A stretch of 64,000 nucleotides of DNA from Pseudoxanthomonas broegbernensis (GTDB lineage: Bacteria; Pseudomonadota; Gammaproteobacteria; Xanthomonadales; Xanthomonadaceae): contig NZ_JACHGU010000003.1 in assembly GCF_014202435.1 (NCBI RefSeq), forward strand, positions 1 through 64,000, read 5' to 3'. A model generated the notes under the pieces. It did not search any database and was not told where the DNA came from. It saw only the letters and a list, made by a program, of their open reading frames with translations. The number at the start of each line of letters is the position of its first letter. Position 1 is the stretch's first letter. The translations under genes were made by a program, and so were the position numbers. Below, one piece after another: positions 8,675 through 17,003 of this stretch.

Positions 8675-9195
8675 GACGAAACCAGCCCACCCTTCTCAGC
8701 CCCTTGAAACAACACACGATCCCGGGCCGGCACCATTTCCCAACCCATTGTTCTGTAATAATTTTGTGAAATATTCCACGCCTGATCAGGACTTGCAAGG
8801 ACCCAGCCGAATCTGAAGCTCGGCGGTGTGTTTTTAGTGTGCCCGGGGCCCACGGGTCGGCGAACGGCTCATGCCTGTCCCGCATCCGTGCCGAAGTCTC
8901 CTCGTGGTGGCAGCCACCCCAGGAGGACGGCAACAACCGGTAACGGGGGTCTGCCTTCATGACCTTTCAGGCCGCCTCATACGGGGCCATCAGAAGCCGC
9001 ACCGCCCACCCCTCTCCACTCTGGCGTACCCGCCGATCGAACTTCGGCGGATAAGGGCTCAGCCCGATCCGCCACCACATCCGGGGTATCGATCGTCCCA
9101 CCACTTCACCGTGGTCGGCCGATAGCCGGGCGGAGGGCGGATCCGATCAACTGGCCCATGCTGATCGGCAGCCATAGGAAAGGACGGCTGCCGCC
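8675..9195. other. Non-coding left margin of the island
   Basis: About 520 bases with no convincing coding region on either strand. The part at 8740-8800 is notably AT-rich (TTCTGTAATAATTTTGTGAA) against the flanking chromosome. No integrase fragment, transposon end or tRNA is recognised. Confidence 0.5.
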
Positions 9196-9222
9196 AAAAA
9201 AAGACGGCCGAAACCGGCCTTT
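9196..9222 (-). terminator. Intrinsic terminator of the eCIS operon
   Basis: Read leftward, a stem GGCCG/CGGCC with a 4-base loop is followed by GTC and a run of seven T. It lies about 50 bases beyond the stop of the last cargo gene and is the only strong terminator seen on this strand across the operon. Confidence 0.8.
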
Positions 9223-9274
9223 CGCTTTTCGTATGAACCCTGCATACCTCGGCCTGATCGAACCATGGAAACCT

Positions 9275-11281
9275 TCATGGATTGAACGCCTGCAATTCCC
9301 GCAGCACACCGCTGAGTCGAATCGCGATCCGCGAATTTTCATAAGCGCTCGTACCACCTTGCTGATATACGTTCACGTTGTCGGGAATCTTCGCCAGGAT
9401 GGTGTAGAGGTCGCGCGCCTTCGTGCTGCGCAACAGGCTCCATCCGGTCTTGTCCCTGATCTCGTTCTTGATCTGCAGCAGCTTGTCCACATCTGTCAAG
9501 GCTCCCCCCAAGAAGCCGCGGATGGCCACAATCGATTCGGGGGCCTTGCTGCCCTTGTTGAATTTGGCTCTGCCGTTCCAGTTGGCCGAGTTGACGACCG
9601 CGGTCAACCTGGGCATGAGCCGCGGCAAGGGGTCGATGGCCGTGCGCATATCGGCATATCGCGTCAATGGGTTGTACGCGCCGCCGAAATGCGGCAGGAA
9701 ATCCATGATTTCGTGCATGGTGTGGTAAGGCAAGGAACGATGGTCGTAATCCTTACGCCAAAACGACATGATCGAATACGCCACGGCGGTGATCTCGGGC
9801 ACGGTGGCACCAGCCTGTTCGGCCAGGCGCATCATGCGTGCCGCGGTGTAGGAGTGCCTAGCCCACATGGGAATCTGGTGCGTGCGGGCATAGATATAGC
9901 TGGCGTGTTGCTCTTCATTGGCCGGCCTGAAAAATTTCCCGGTGGCCAGTTCACGCGCCAGCGGATCGCGGTGAATAATCGTGCTATCGGGACGAGCGTA
10001 GCCAGCCCTTCCACCAATGTTCGTACTCTCGAAAGTAGTAAAATCTGCGCGGCCTCCCGCGTTGCTTTCGTCGAGCAAGCCTTGACCCTGCGTACCAGTG
10101 CCAGCCATGAAATATCTCATCACGTCGTGCAGCGTTGCGATTTTTTCGCGCATGGAATAGTTTCCCGGATTCTGCAGTACCGGGTAGAAACTCGGCGGTA
10201 TCGGCCGCCTATCCGCAGCACGGATATGATTGAACCAGTTCGCATAATCGGCCCAACGCGTTCCCGCTGGCGTGACCGTATTCAGTTCAGCGGAGATGCC
10301 CGCGCTGGCAGCTTGCGTACCGATCCACGTCACTATCCTGCCCAACACACTGTTGAGGCGCTCTTCGATGATCGGGCTCGCATAGGTCATGTGCGCCAGG
10401 CGCTTCTCCTCACGTCGCCCTTCTTTCGACGACACCCAGCCGTAGATCGCCATGGCAAGATCACGATAATTGGTATACGCGCGCGCTTGCTGCTTGCGGC
10501 CAAAAACGGTGTTTCGACTGGCACCGCCCATTTCACCTTGGTTGTCTTCTATCCACTTCTTTACCTGTCGTGATACCAGGCCGCCGGTATCGGCAACCAG
10601 GAAGTTATAGGCGGTGTTCTCCAGCGTTCCCAATGCAAAACTCGCTGGCGAAACCGCGGCCTCCATCTGGCCCAGAACAGCGGCGGTTTCGACATCGATA
10701 TTGGCGCCGTTGGTTTTGACCTCGTCGGTGAAATCGGTGCCATTGACGATGAGGTAGCGTTGAACGACCCTCCCTTCCTGATGGCCGCGGCCAAGCGCTC
10801 GCGGGGCGCTATCGTCGGCCTTGAATTGCATGGCGCGCGCGCCCATCGCATCTGCCTCGCGCTCCAATGCTGGATCGTCGTTGATCGCCACACCCTGGGC
10901 ACTCCAGGTCGGCCTAACGCGTCCCATGTGCTGCTGCACCACGTGCCAGGCTTCGTGCGGCAGGTGCTTTTCCTGGCCACGGGCCAGATGAATGTCCGAG
11001 CCTTGCGCGTAGGCAAGCGCGTTCAATCGCGCAGGCAATGGCGACGTGTAATGCACGCGCACGCCGCTCATATCCAAGCCCGAGAGCGACTCGATGCCGG
11101 TGCGCAAACCATCGGGAAGTGCCTGCCCTCTTCCCGAGGCGTGCTGCACCATGCCCGGCGAATAATGTAAGCCAGGCGGAGTGCTGGCGGCATGCGCGGC
11201 CCAGCGCTGCAATGCAGGTGCTGCTGTCGTATGGACGTCGGCAGCCCTTGTGGCAGTTTGCTGATGAACGCTGCGTATCAC
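9275..11281 (-). CDS. eCIS cargo candidate: DUF4157 protein with HExxH motif
   Basis: A 668-residue protein, last in the operon. The start is GTG, 5 bases after GAGGAG. Residues about 35-152 match DUF4157, a domain often found at the N-terminus of eCIS-associated toxins: GLHYSPGMVQHASGRG, GIESLSGLDMSGVRVHY, LARGQEKHLPHEAWHVVQQ, DPALEREADAMGARA. HEAWH (residues 109-113) with the downstream glutamates of ALEREAD is a gluzincin-like zinc site; in other DUF4157 proteins such a site has been proposed to be protease-like and self-processing, which is not shown here. The 500-residue C-terminal part is helix-rich, repeats no known toxin motif I recognise, and ends RIAIRLSGVLRELQAFNP. No immunity-type gene follows, fitting a target outside the producer's kin. 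Confidence 0.8.
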   Translation of the reverse strand: MIRSVHQQTATRAADVHTTAAPALQRWAAHAASTPPGLHYSPGMVQHASGRGQALPDGLRTGIESLSGLDMSGVRVHYTSPLPARLNALAYAQGSDIHLARGQEKHLPHEAWHVVQQHMGRVRPTWSAQGVAINDDPALEREADAMGARAMQFKADDSAPRALGRGHQEGRVVQRYLIVNGTDFTDEVKTNGANIDVETAAVLGQMEAAVSPASFALGTLENTAYNFLVADTGGLVSRQVKKWIEDNQGEMGGASRNTVFGRKQQARAYTNYRDLAMAIYGWVSSKEGRREEKRLAHMTYASPIIEERLNSVLGRIVTWIGTQAASAGISAELNTVTPAGTRWADYANWFNHIRAADRRPIPPSFYPVLQNPGNYSMREKIATLHDVMRYFMAGTGTQGQGLLDESNAGGRADFTTFESTNIGGRAGYARPDSTIIHRDPLARELATGKFFRPANEEQHASYIYARTHQIPMWARHSYTAARMMRLAEQAGATVPEITAVAYSIMSFWRKDYDHRSLPYHTMHEIMDFLPHFGGAYNPLTRYADMRTAIDPLPRLMPRLTAVVNSANWNGRAKFNKGSKAPESIVAIRGFLGGALTDVDKLLQIKNEIRDKTGWSLLRSTKARDLYTILAKIPDNVNVYQQGGTSAYENSRIAIRLSGVLRELQAFNP

Positions 11282-11303
11282 ACGATGCTCCTCGAAAGCG
11301 ATG

Positions 11304-13169
11304 TCAGTGCATTGACAATGCCGCCAAACGGGCGATCAGATTCTCCTTGATATCGGTATTGGCGCGGATCACCCCCATGACCAACCGGATCTCGTAAGGA
11401 TGAGCGAGTATCACGGCAATCTCATCGGTCATCTTTTGGATCGACTCCGGGCTGCTCTTGGACAACGCAATGGCAGCCCGGCCGAATGCGGTGCCTGTCA
11501 GGCCAAGTCTGTTCAAGGCGTTTGCAATCTGGAATTGGAGCGCGGTCTCAACACTAGCATTGAACGCCAACGTCTCGTAAATCGGGAAATGACTGTTCTC
11601 CACAGCCTCCGATAGAGAGTAGTTGCCTGTCGTCAGGGTGAGCGGCATGGCACGTGCCTGCAAAGCCGCCATCACAGGCGCCGGCACGCCATCGGCAATC
11701 ACCACAGCGCATCGGCCTCCCTCTCCCGTCAGGGCTCTCACACCGGGCTCGGCGTGGTGATCCGACTTACTACGAATGTAGGTAGTGCTTTGCGCCCCCT
11801 TCACCGGAGTTTCCTCGGGAGGGCGTAGCTCGCCGTAGATTCCTACCACGATGGCGAACGGAGCCCGCTGCGGGGCGACGGCGCTGACAGCCGTGACCCA
11901 GCCTGCAACGGAAGTGCGCTGATTGGCGTATCCGATATAGATCTCGGCATCCGGGTATTTCGCGATCAGCTCAAGCAGTACTGCTGATGCCATGTTTTCG
12001 GCGGCGTAGTCATGGAGCACTCGATCCAGCGACCCGATCGAGCGCGTATCGCTGGCGTTGTAGAATGCACCCATTTCGCCATGCCCCATTCCCATGAAGC
12101 CATGGTGGATGCGGTCAGCGTGGTAAATGACGTTATTCTTGTCGCCGGGATTCGACACGGCCTGCCCGCCCCTGTAACCCAACGTGCCGTACTCGTACAG
12201 GCGCAGGTTGTGGATGCTGCGCTTGTCTTCGGTGAATCCTTCCATGGTGTCGAACACCGTGGAGACGGCTAAGGCGGACATCTCCGACCCAATCGGCGGA
12301 AGTACTGGATCGGATAGCGGCCCCTCGATGATGAAGTCGCCCGGACGCGCCAACTCCTTCATTCGCTGGGGCGTAATGAACGCGAGACTGCCGCTGAAGG
12401 ATGTACCTCCGCCATGGGTTTCCTTGGCATATTTCACGCCAAAAGCGCTTAAACCTAGGCGATTTAGCATGGTGACGGTGCGGACTACGAATGCCGTGTC
12501 GCCCTGCCCCATCGCACTCTTGCCCATCACGTAGTAGATGGCTTTGGGGTTGAGCTTGAGCGTCGCCAGATTTCGCTCGAAATTGGTTAGGGCGTTCAGA
12601 TTTAGGTTCAGATCTTCGGCCTTTTCCATCGCCTTGGACTTCGCGTTGTCCGGCATGTATCTCGACAGCTTCGACGGCGGCCGGTCTATACCTCGCGTCA
12701 GCGCCGCGCGATCGAACGCTGCTTGCTGTTTGGCGGAATTCATCATCTCGCAGAGGCTGGTTACCATGGCTTCCAGGCTGCCTATACTCTCCTCGTCCTG
12801 TACTTCCCCGCTATCGTGGATGGCCCAGTACGCGTCTTCTGCCCTGGCGTACAGTTCGAAGAACTCCCTCTGCAGGCGTGGTGGGATCGACGAACTGTAG
12901 CTGAGCACGTCATCGAAGTGATCCAACACTTCGTAGATGGCCTCGAGCTTGTCCCATTCCTCGTCTCTCACTGCCCTGATCCGCTGCACCACGGCGTCGG
13001 TTGCCGCGGCATGGCGGCGGGGACCGCTGGAGTAGTGCAAGCTCCCCACAGAAACCAATTCACCTTGCGCGCGCTTCTGGAAGACCGGCGTGGCCGGAAC
13101 GGACAGGTCCGATGGGTAAGATCGCGTGGCCGTCGTTCGCGGCGATGCTTCTAGCGTTGCATGCTTCAT
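11304..13169 (-). CDS. eCIS cargo candidate of unknown fold, weakly glycosyltransferase-like
   Basis: A 621-residue protein; the start MKHATLEASPRTT overlaps the preceding stop as TGATG. Residues 1-210 are polar and helical, a plausible loading and linker region. The rest alternates beta-alpha patterns: KAIYYVMGKSAMGQGDTAFVV near 215, then NAVIYHAD-like and YPDAEIYIGYANQRT segments, and CAVVIADGVPAPVMAALQA, followed by PLTLTTGNYSLSEAVENS and FPIYETLAF. A TG(N/D)xSLSEA motif followed by a Pro-x-Tyr-Glu pair recalls the donor-binding half of GT-B glycosyltransferases, but this is only a pattern-level resemblance. It is co-operonic with the DUF4157 gene (22 bases) and sits in the usual cargo position after the ATPase. 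Confidence 0.65.
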   Translation of the reverse strand: MKHATLEASPRTTATRSYPSDLSVPATPVFQKRAQGELVSVGSLHYSSGPRRHAAATDAVVQRIRAVRDEEWDKLEAIYEVLDHFDDVLSYSSSIPPRLQREFFELYARAEDAYWAIHDSGEVQDEESIGSLEAMVTSLCEMMNSAKQQAAFDRAALTRGIDRPPSKLSRYMPDNAKSKAMEKAEDLNLNLNALTNFERNLATLKLNPKAIYYVMGKSAMGQGDTAFVVRTVTMLNRLGLSAFGVKYAKETHGGGTSFSGSLAFITPQRMKELARPGDFIIEGPLSDPVLPPIGSEMSALAVSTVFDTMEGFTEDKRSIHNLRLYEYGTLGYRGGQAVSNPGDKNNVIYHADRIHHGFMGMGHGEMGAFYNASDTRSIGSLDRVLHDYAAENMASAVLLELIAKYPDAEIYIGYANQRTSVAGWVTAVSAVAPQRAPFAIVVGIYGELRPPEETPVKGAQSTTYIRSKSDHHAEPGVRALTGEGGRCAVVIADGVPAPVMAALQARAMPLTLTTGNYSLSEAVENSHFPIYETLAFNASVETALQFQIANALNRLGLTGTAFGRAAIALSKSSPESIQKMTDEIAVILAHPYEIRLVMGVIRANTDIKENLIARLAALSMH

Positions 13170-13543
13170 CAGAAGGTATCTTCGTAGAGGCGGCGTCTGA
13201 TGCGCGGCAGCATCTGCGCGTCGTAATCGCTGGCAGGAGCCTCGTCGCCGATCACCTCGTCTACGTCGTCGGGCGATAGTACTTGGCTGTCGAAGACGAT
13301 CTTTAGGTCGCCGATGGACTTCGCACCCCGCATCGCCTTTAGGATCAGGCGATGCGCAACCGCGTGCGGACCCCACAGCTCACGACTCAACTTGTCGTGG
13401 GTCCCGGCATTGGTAAAGGTGTACAGCGTAGGCATGTGGAAGTTCCGGCGCTTCAACCCTGTTGCTTGAATTTTTTGTCGCAGGCGGCCGCCGGGGTCTT
13501 GGCGGCGAGGGTCTTGCAAGGATCGAAACGGCCGCGCGAGCAT
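13169..13543 (-). CDS. Small protein between eCIS ATPase and cargo genes, unknown function
   Basis: The open frame begins with an ATG directly abutting the ATPase stop (TGAATG) and gives 124 residues. The first 36 are arginine-rich and unlike a folded domain, so an inner start at 13435 (MPTLYTFTNAGTHDKLSREL, 88 residues) is equally possible; neither has a strong ribosome site. The conserved-looking part has GPHAVAHRLILKAMRGAKS then an acidic stretch SPDDVDEVIGDEAPASDYD. It overlaps the next gene as TGATG. Its place and size suggest a cargo chaperone or adaptor; that is inference from position only. Confidence 0.6.
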   Translation of the reverse strand: MLARPFRSLQDPRRQDPGGRLRQKIQATGLKRRNFHMPTLYTFTNAGTHDKLSRELWGPHAVAHRLILKAMRGAKSIGDLKIVFDSQVLSPDDVDEVIGDEAPASDYDAQMLPRIRRRLYEDTF

Positions 13544-15715
13544 TCATTCGGTCTCAGTCAAGACGAAGTCGGCGGGCGCAAACACCTTGCCCAGTTTGTC
13601 GTACTCGCGCTCCAATGCGCGCATCACGTCTTCCATACCTACCGCCCGCTGGCCGGCCGCCGCGTAGAAGGCCGCGCGCAGGGCGATGTTGTTGATGTTG
13701 CCGCCGCTGAGGGCCGCCTTCGCAGCCAGCAGCTCGAAATCCAGATCGGCGGCCAACGGCGCATCGGGCGGAAAGGCTTTGTGCCACAGTTGGCGGCGCT
13801 GGGCAGCGCCCGGGAACGGATACTCGATCATGAACTTGAAGCGCCTCGTGAAGGCCTGGTCCAGGTTCTTGAGCATGTTGGTGGAGAGGATGACGATGCC
13901 CGGATAGGTCTCGATCCGTTGCAGCAAATATCCGGTCTGGATATTGGCGTAGCGGTCGTGTGCATCGTGGGTTTCTGTGCGCTTGGAGAACAGGCTTTCG
14001 GCCTCGTCGAAGTACAGCACCACGTTCATCGACTCAGCCTGGTCGAACAACTGCGCCAAGTGCTTCTCGGTCTCGCCGATGTACTTGCTCATCACGCCGG
14101 CCAGATCCACCCGATACAGGCCAAGATTGAGCTCATTGGCGACGATCGAGGCCGCCATGGTCTTGCCGGTGCCGGACGGCCCGTAGAACAGCACGCATAG
14201 ATTCCGGCTGTTCGGGTTATGGCGATCGAATCCCCAGTCCTCGATCACTCGGTGCCGGTGCGTGGCATATTGCAGCACCTCTTCCAGCCAGCCTCGCGTG
14301 GGTTCTGGCAGCACGATGTCATCCAGGCGGTAGCGTGTCTTGACCTCTTCGGCCACGCTGAACTGCTCGGTCACGCTGGCATCGCGACAGGCATCGATCA
14401 GCAATGTTTCAGGTGCGCTGTCGCCGCCATCGAGCACGCGACGGCTGGCTGCTTCTTTCAACACCGAGTCGATCTGCGACTGGGTGAACAGGTAGCTGTT
14501 CACCAGTTTTCCGAGCAGGGCCTCCGATACATCGATCGCCTGCTGCTTTGCACCGACCTGCCAAAGGCTTCGGCGCAGAGCAGCGTCCGGCATCGGCACC
14601 TGGATCGTCAACGGCGTCATCCGGTGCCGCGTGAACCGGTGCGCATGCTCGCTCAGCACGCGCGCCGGCCCATTGATGGCAACCACATACCGTTGACTCT
14701 CCATGAGCGTATCCAATGTCGCCGAGAACAGCGCTTGTGTCTCATCATCTACCGCGTTTCCACTCATGCGATGACAATCGACCAGCACCAGCACTCGATT
14801 GCAAAGCAACGCGTCCCGGCACAACTGACGCAAACGATCCAGCATCGCCGCGCGCCCTTCCCCTGCCGCCCTTCCCGTCAGCAGACCGCAGTCCAGGCGC
14901 GCACAACCCATGCGAAGGGGGGTGAAGATCGCCGCGCACAGCCGTTCCAGCATGCGCGCGTCGGGCCCTTGCAGCTGCAACAGGAAGGCAGCGTCTTGAG
15001 GGGCACCGGCACCGCACCGTTGCACGAAGCGCTCGGCGAGCTGACGCGACGAGTCGTCGACCTGCAGTGTCTCCAGCATATCGGCGGCCGGCAATTCCGG
15101 AAGTGCTTCATAAAGCCGAAGTTGTGGGACGGCGCGCCCGGACAGGTACGCTGCCAGCGTCGCATCGATGTGAAACGCGCCCCGCAGCCGGAGCACGTCG
15201 CATTGAGGGCCGATCTCAAGCAAGCGCCAATGCCGCAGCGCACCATCCGCCAAGAATGACGCCTGCAACGCGAACGGGACACCCAACAGATGGGCCACGA
15301 CCGAGAGCGGGAGATCCGGTTCCGCCACTGCTTCGCCATCGGAGAGTTCGGCCAGTATGCCGCGATACTCGGGGTCGATGTCCGGGAGCAGCGCTATCAA
15401 TACCACCTGCTGCTCCAGCGGCGTTAGCTGGAAGAGCTGTGCCAGGTGAATCCAGGGGATGAAGCAATCGTGCGCCAGCGTGGCCTGCATGCGATCGTCG
15501 AGTTGTCGCCAGTTCGTTTGCAGCACGACGTCGAGCTCGCGTGCGTGCTGCTCGCGCAAGCTGACTTGACGGGCCGCCGTTGACCCAGGCGTCTTGGACA
15601 TGGATACCGCCTGCCGCCGCGAGAGCGCCCGATCGATCAGCAGATCGGCATAGTGACACAACGCTTCGAGAAAGGCCGCGTTGTCGGCAAAGGGCGGAAT
15701 AGCATAGTTCATCAT
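13544..15715 (-). CDS. eCIS AAA+ ATPase (Afp15/Pvc15-like)
   Basis: A 723-residue protein. The N-terminal 450 residues are a helical region with a degenerate first ATPase-like module. The C-terminal AAA+ module has Walker A LFYGPSGTGKTMAAS near residue 510, Walker B VVLYFDEAESLFSKR near 570, a sensor asparagine in VILSTNMLKNLDQAF and an arginine finger pair FTRRFKF. This CDC48/FtsH-like ATPase is the signature non-phage gene of extracellular contractile injection systems; in Afp and PVC it is needed for assembly or cargo loading. Start ATGATG overlaps the stop of the hydroxylase gene before it, so translation of the two is probably coupled. Confidence 0.93.
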   Translation of the reverse strand: MMNYAIPPFADNAAFLEALCHYADLLIDRALSRRQAVSMSKTPGSTAARQVSLREQHARELDVVLQTNWRQLDDRMQATLAHDCFIPWIHLAQLFQLTPLEQQVVLIALLPDIDPEYRGILAELSDGEAVAEPDLPLSVVAHLLGVPFALQASFLADGALRHWRLLEIGPQCDVLRLRGAFHIDATLAAYLSGRAVPQLRLYEALPELPAADMLETLQVDDSSRQLAERFVQRCGAGAPQDAAFLLQLQGPDARMLERLCAAIFTPLRMGCARLDCGLLTGRAAGEGRAAMLDRLRQLCRDALLCNRVLVLVDCHRMSGNAVDDETQALFSATLDTLMESQRYVVAINGPARVLSEHAHRFTRHRMTPLTIQVPMPDAALRRSLWQVGAKQQAIDVSEALLGKLVNSYLFTQSQIDSVLKEAASRRVLDGGDSAPETLLIDACRDASVTEQFSVAEEVKTRYRLDDIVLPEPTRGWLEEVLQYATHRHRVIEDWGFDRHNPNSRNLCVLFYGPSGTGKTMAASIVANELNLGLYRVDLAGVMSKYIGETEKHLAQLFDQAESMNVVLYFDEAESLFSKRTETHDAHDRYANIQTGYLLQRIETYPGIVILSTNMLKNLDQAFTRRFKFMIEYPFPGAAQRRQLWHKAFPPDAPLAADLDFELLAAKAALSGGNINNIALRAAFYAAAGQRAVGMEDVMRALEREYDKLGKVFAPADFVLTETE

Positions 15716-16218
15716 GCTGCGCTCTCCAGTGCGGTGCGCGAGAGGTCCAGCAGCAGCACCAGGCGATCGTGCGCACCGTTGTTCCAGGCCTCGTGCTCCA
15801 CTGTGTCATCGAACAACAGACAGCGCCCTTCCTGCCACGTCCTTCGTTCGAACCCCACGCGCAGACCGCAATCGCCCTTCACGTACAGTGCCAGGTGCAG
15901 GCGCAATACCGCGCGCGTGTAACCGACATGCGGCAGGATGCGCGCGCCCGGCGCCATGCGTGAAAATCCCGCATTGACGACGCCATGCAGCCCACCCAGC
16001 AAGGTGGCCGAGCGCGGGCAGAACACGCAGTTCTCCCTCAACGTGCACCCATTGGCGTACAGGCCGTAAACGTCCCAGCCCTGGTTGTAGATAGATTGTT
16101 CCGGCCAGGCGGTGAATTCGCCGCGGGGCAAGGCCAGGCATTCGTCGCGTATCGACTGCCAATGCGCTTCCAATACCGCGGCGGCTATCACGTTGCCGGT
16201 CGGAAAGAACATGGTCAT
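15712..16218 (-). CDS. Aspartyl/asparaginyl beta-hydroxylase-family protein within eCIS operon
   Basis: A 168-residue protein matching the aspartyl/asparaginyl beta-hydroxylase fold (non-haem iron, 2-oxoglutarate-dependent). Key positions: AGFSRMAPGARILPHVGYTR with H97, LRLHLAL, then RTWQEGRCLLFDDTVEHEAWNN with H142, and R152 in HDRLVLLLD. Family knowledge: this group binds iron with two histidines and no acidic ligand, and its targets are Asp or Asn side chains. Start overlaps the previous stop (TGATG); a second ATG two codons on is possible. It lies directly before the eCIS ATPase and after another putative oxygenase. Likely substrate: an eCIS structural or cargo protein. Confidence 0.82.
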   Translation of the reverse strand: MTMFFPTGNVIAAAVLEAHWQSIRDECLALPRGEFTAWPEQSIYNQGWDVYGLYANGCTLRENCVFCPRSATLLGGLHGVVNAGFSRMAPGARILPHVGYTRAVLRLHLALYVKGDCGLRVGFERRTWQEGRCLLFDDTVEHEAWNNGAHDRLVLLLDLSRTALESAA

Positions 16219-17003
16219 CACCAGAAAAGTTGCCAGTGGTCGCCATCCCACACACCGTGGCCTTGCAACGTAAAGCGCACCTCCTTCTCATGCCGCGGAA
16301 GGCCAAGCGCCTTGTGGTAGGCGTTGCCGTCGTGCAGCCACAGATGACCGGGCGTGTAGCTCACGTCGGCGCATGCACGCTCGGCCAGCTTCGCCAGGAA
16401 TTCGGCGTCAGCCAGACCTTGCGCCTCTGCCCGGCACATTCGCCATATGCGCATACCCGACCCCAATCGAGGCAGCGCAATCGGCAAAGTGAACGATAGC
16501 GTTAGCCCGTCCAGACCCAATGCCATGTGTGCCGTGTCCGCATGCACAGGATTTCCGGGAAAGTCCTCGCCGTCGCGCCGCGCGAACCAATGCGCATGGG
16601 TCACGTCCATTTTTTCGCCAGCCGTGAAGCGTTGATGGCCCAGGAACAGATGGAAGCCTGGCAATGCCGACGGCCGGACATCGGCCAACCAGCCGACAGG
16701 CTGCCTCAGGTGCGTTTCAAGTGCCTCCCGGAGTTGTTCGTACAATTTGGCAAAGCACTCCCGCAGCAAGGCGTTGTATTGCCGCGCCAATTGCAAATAC
16801 GGCCCACTGACGCTGCCCACTAGATCGTAGTAGTTGGTTGCGCCAAGCGTATAAAAAGGAAGCCGCGGATGGCGGGCTATCCAGAAGGCCTGCAGATCCA
16901 GTAGTTGCTCGTAGTGTTTCGCGCAATCATCCGTACTGCACACCGGCAGCATTCCATCTTCGACGACGGGCGCGTCGACAGACCGACTAAACAGATGGCG
17001 CAT
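16218..17003 (-). CDS. Putative 2-oxoglutarate/Fe(II)-dependent oxygenase within eCIS operon
   Basis: A 261-residue protein (start MRHLFSRSVDAP, lying inside the end of the fibre gene). Not a textbook match, but the double-stranded beta-helix signature can be read: H154-x-D156 in NPVHADTAHMAL, a long stretch of strands, and H230 in GHLWLHDGNAYHKAL followed by R243 in KEVRFTLQGHG. This is the HxD...H...R arrangement of prolyl-4-hydroxylase-like enzymes. The first 110 residues are helical. It precedes the Asp/Asn hydroxylase-like gene with a 1-base overlap, so both are made together. An alternative is a degenerate oxygenase fold used for binding only. Confidence 0.65.
   Translation of the reverse strand: MRHLFSRSVDAPVVEDGMLPVCSTDDCAKHYEQLLDLQAFWIARHPRLPFYTLGATNYYDLVGSVSGPYLQLARQYNALLRECFAKLYEQLREALETHLRQPVGWLADVRPSALPGFHLFLGHQRFTAGEKMDVTHAHWFARRDGEDFPGNPVHADTAHMALGLDGLTLSFTLPIALPRLGSGMRIWRMCRAEAQGLADAEFLAKLAERACADVSYTPGHLWLHDGNAYHKALGLPRHEKEVRFTLQGHGVWDGDHWQLFW

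Noticed and set aside
8637-8720. Complete tRNA gene at the left island end
   Set aside because: Only the T arm, variable loop and half of the anticodon stem can be found; no D arm, anticodon loop or matching acceptor strand.
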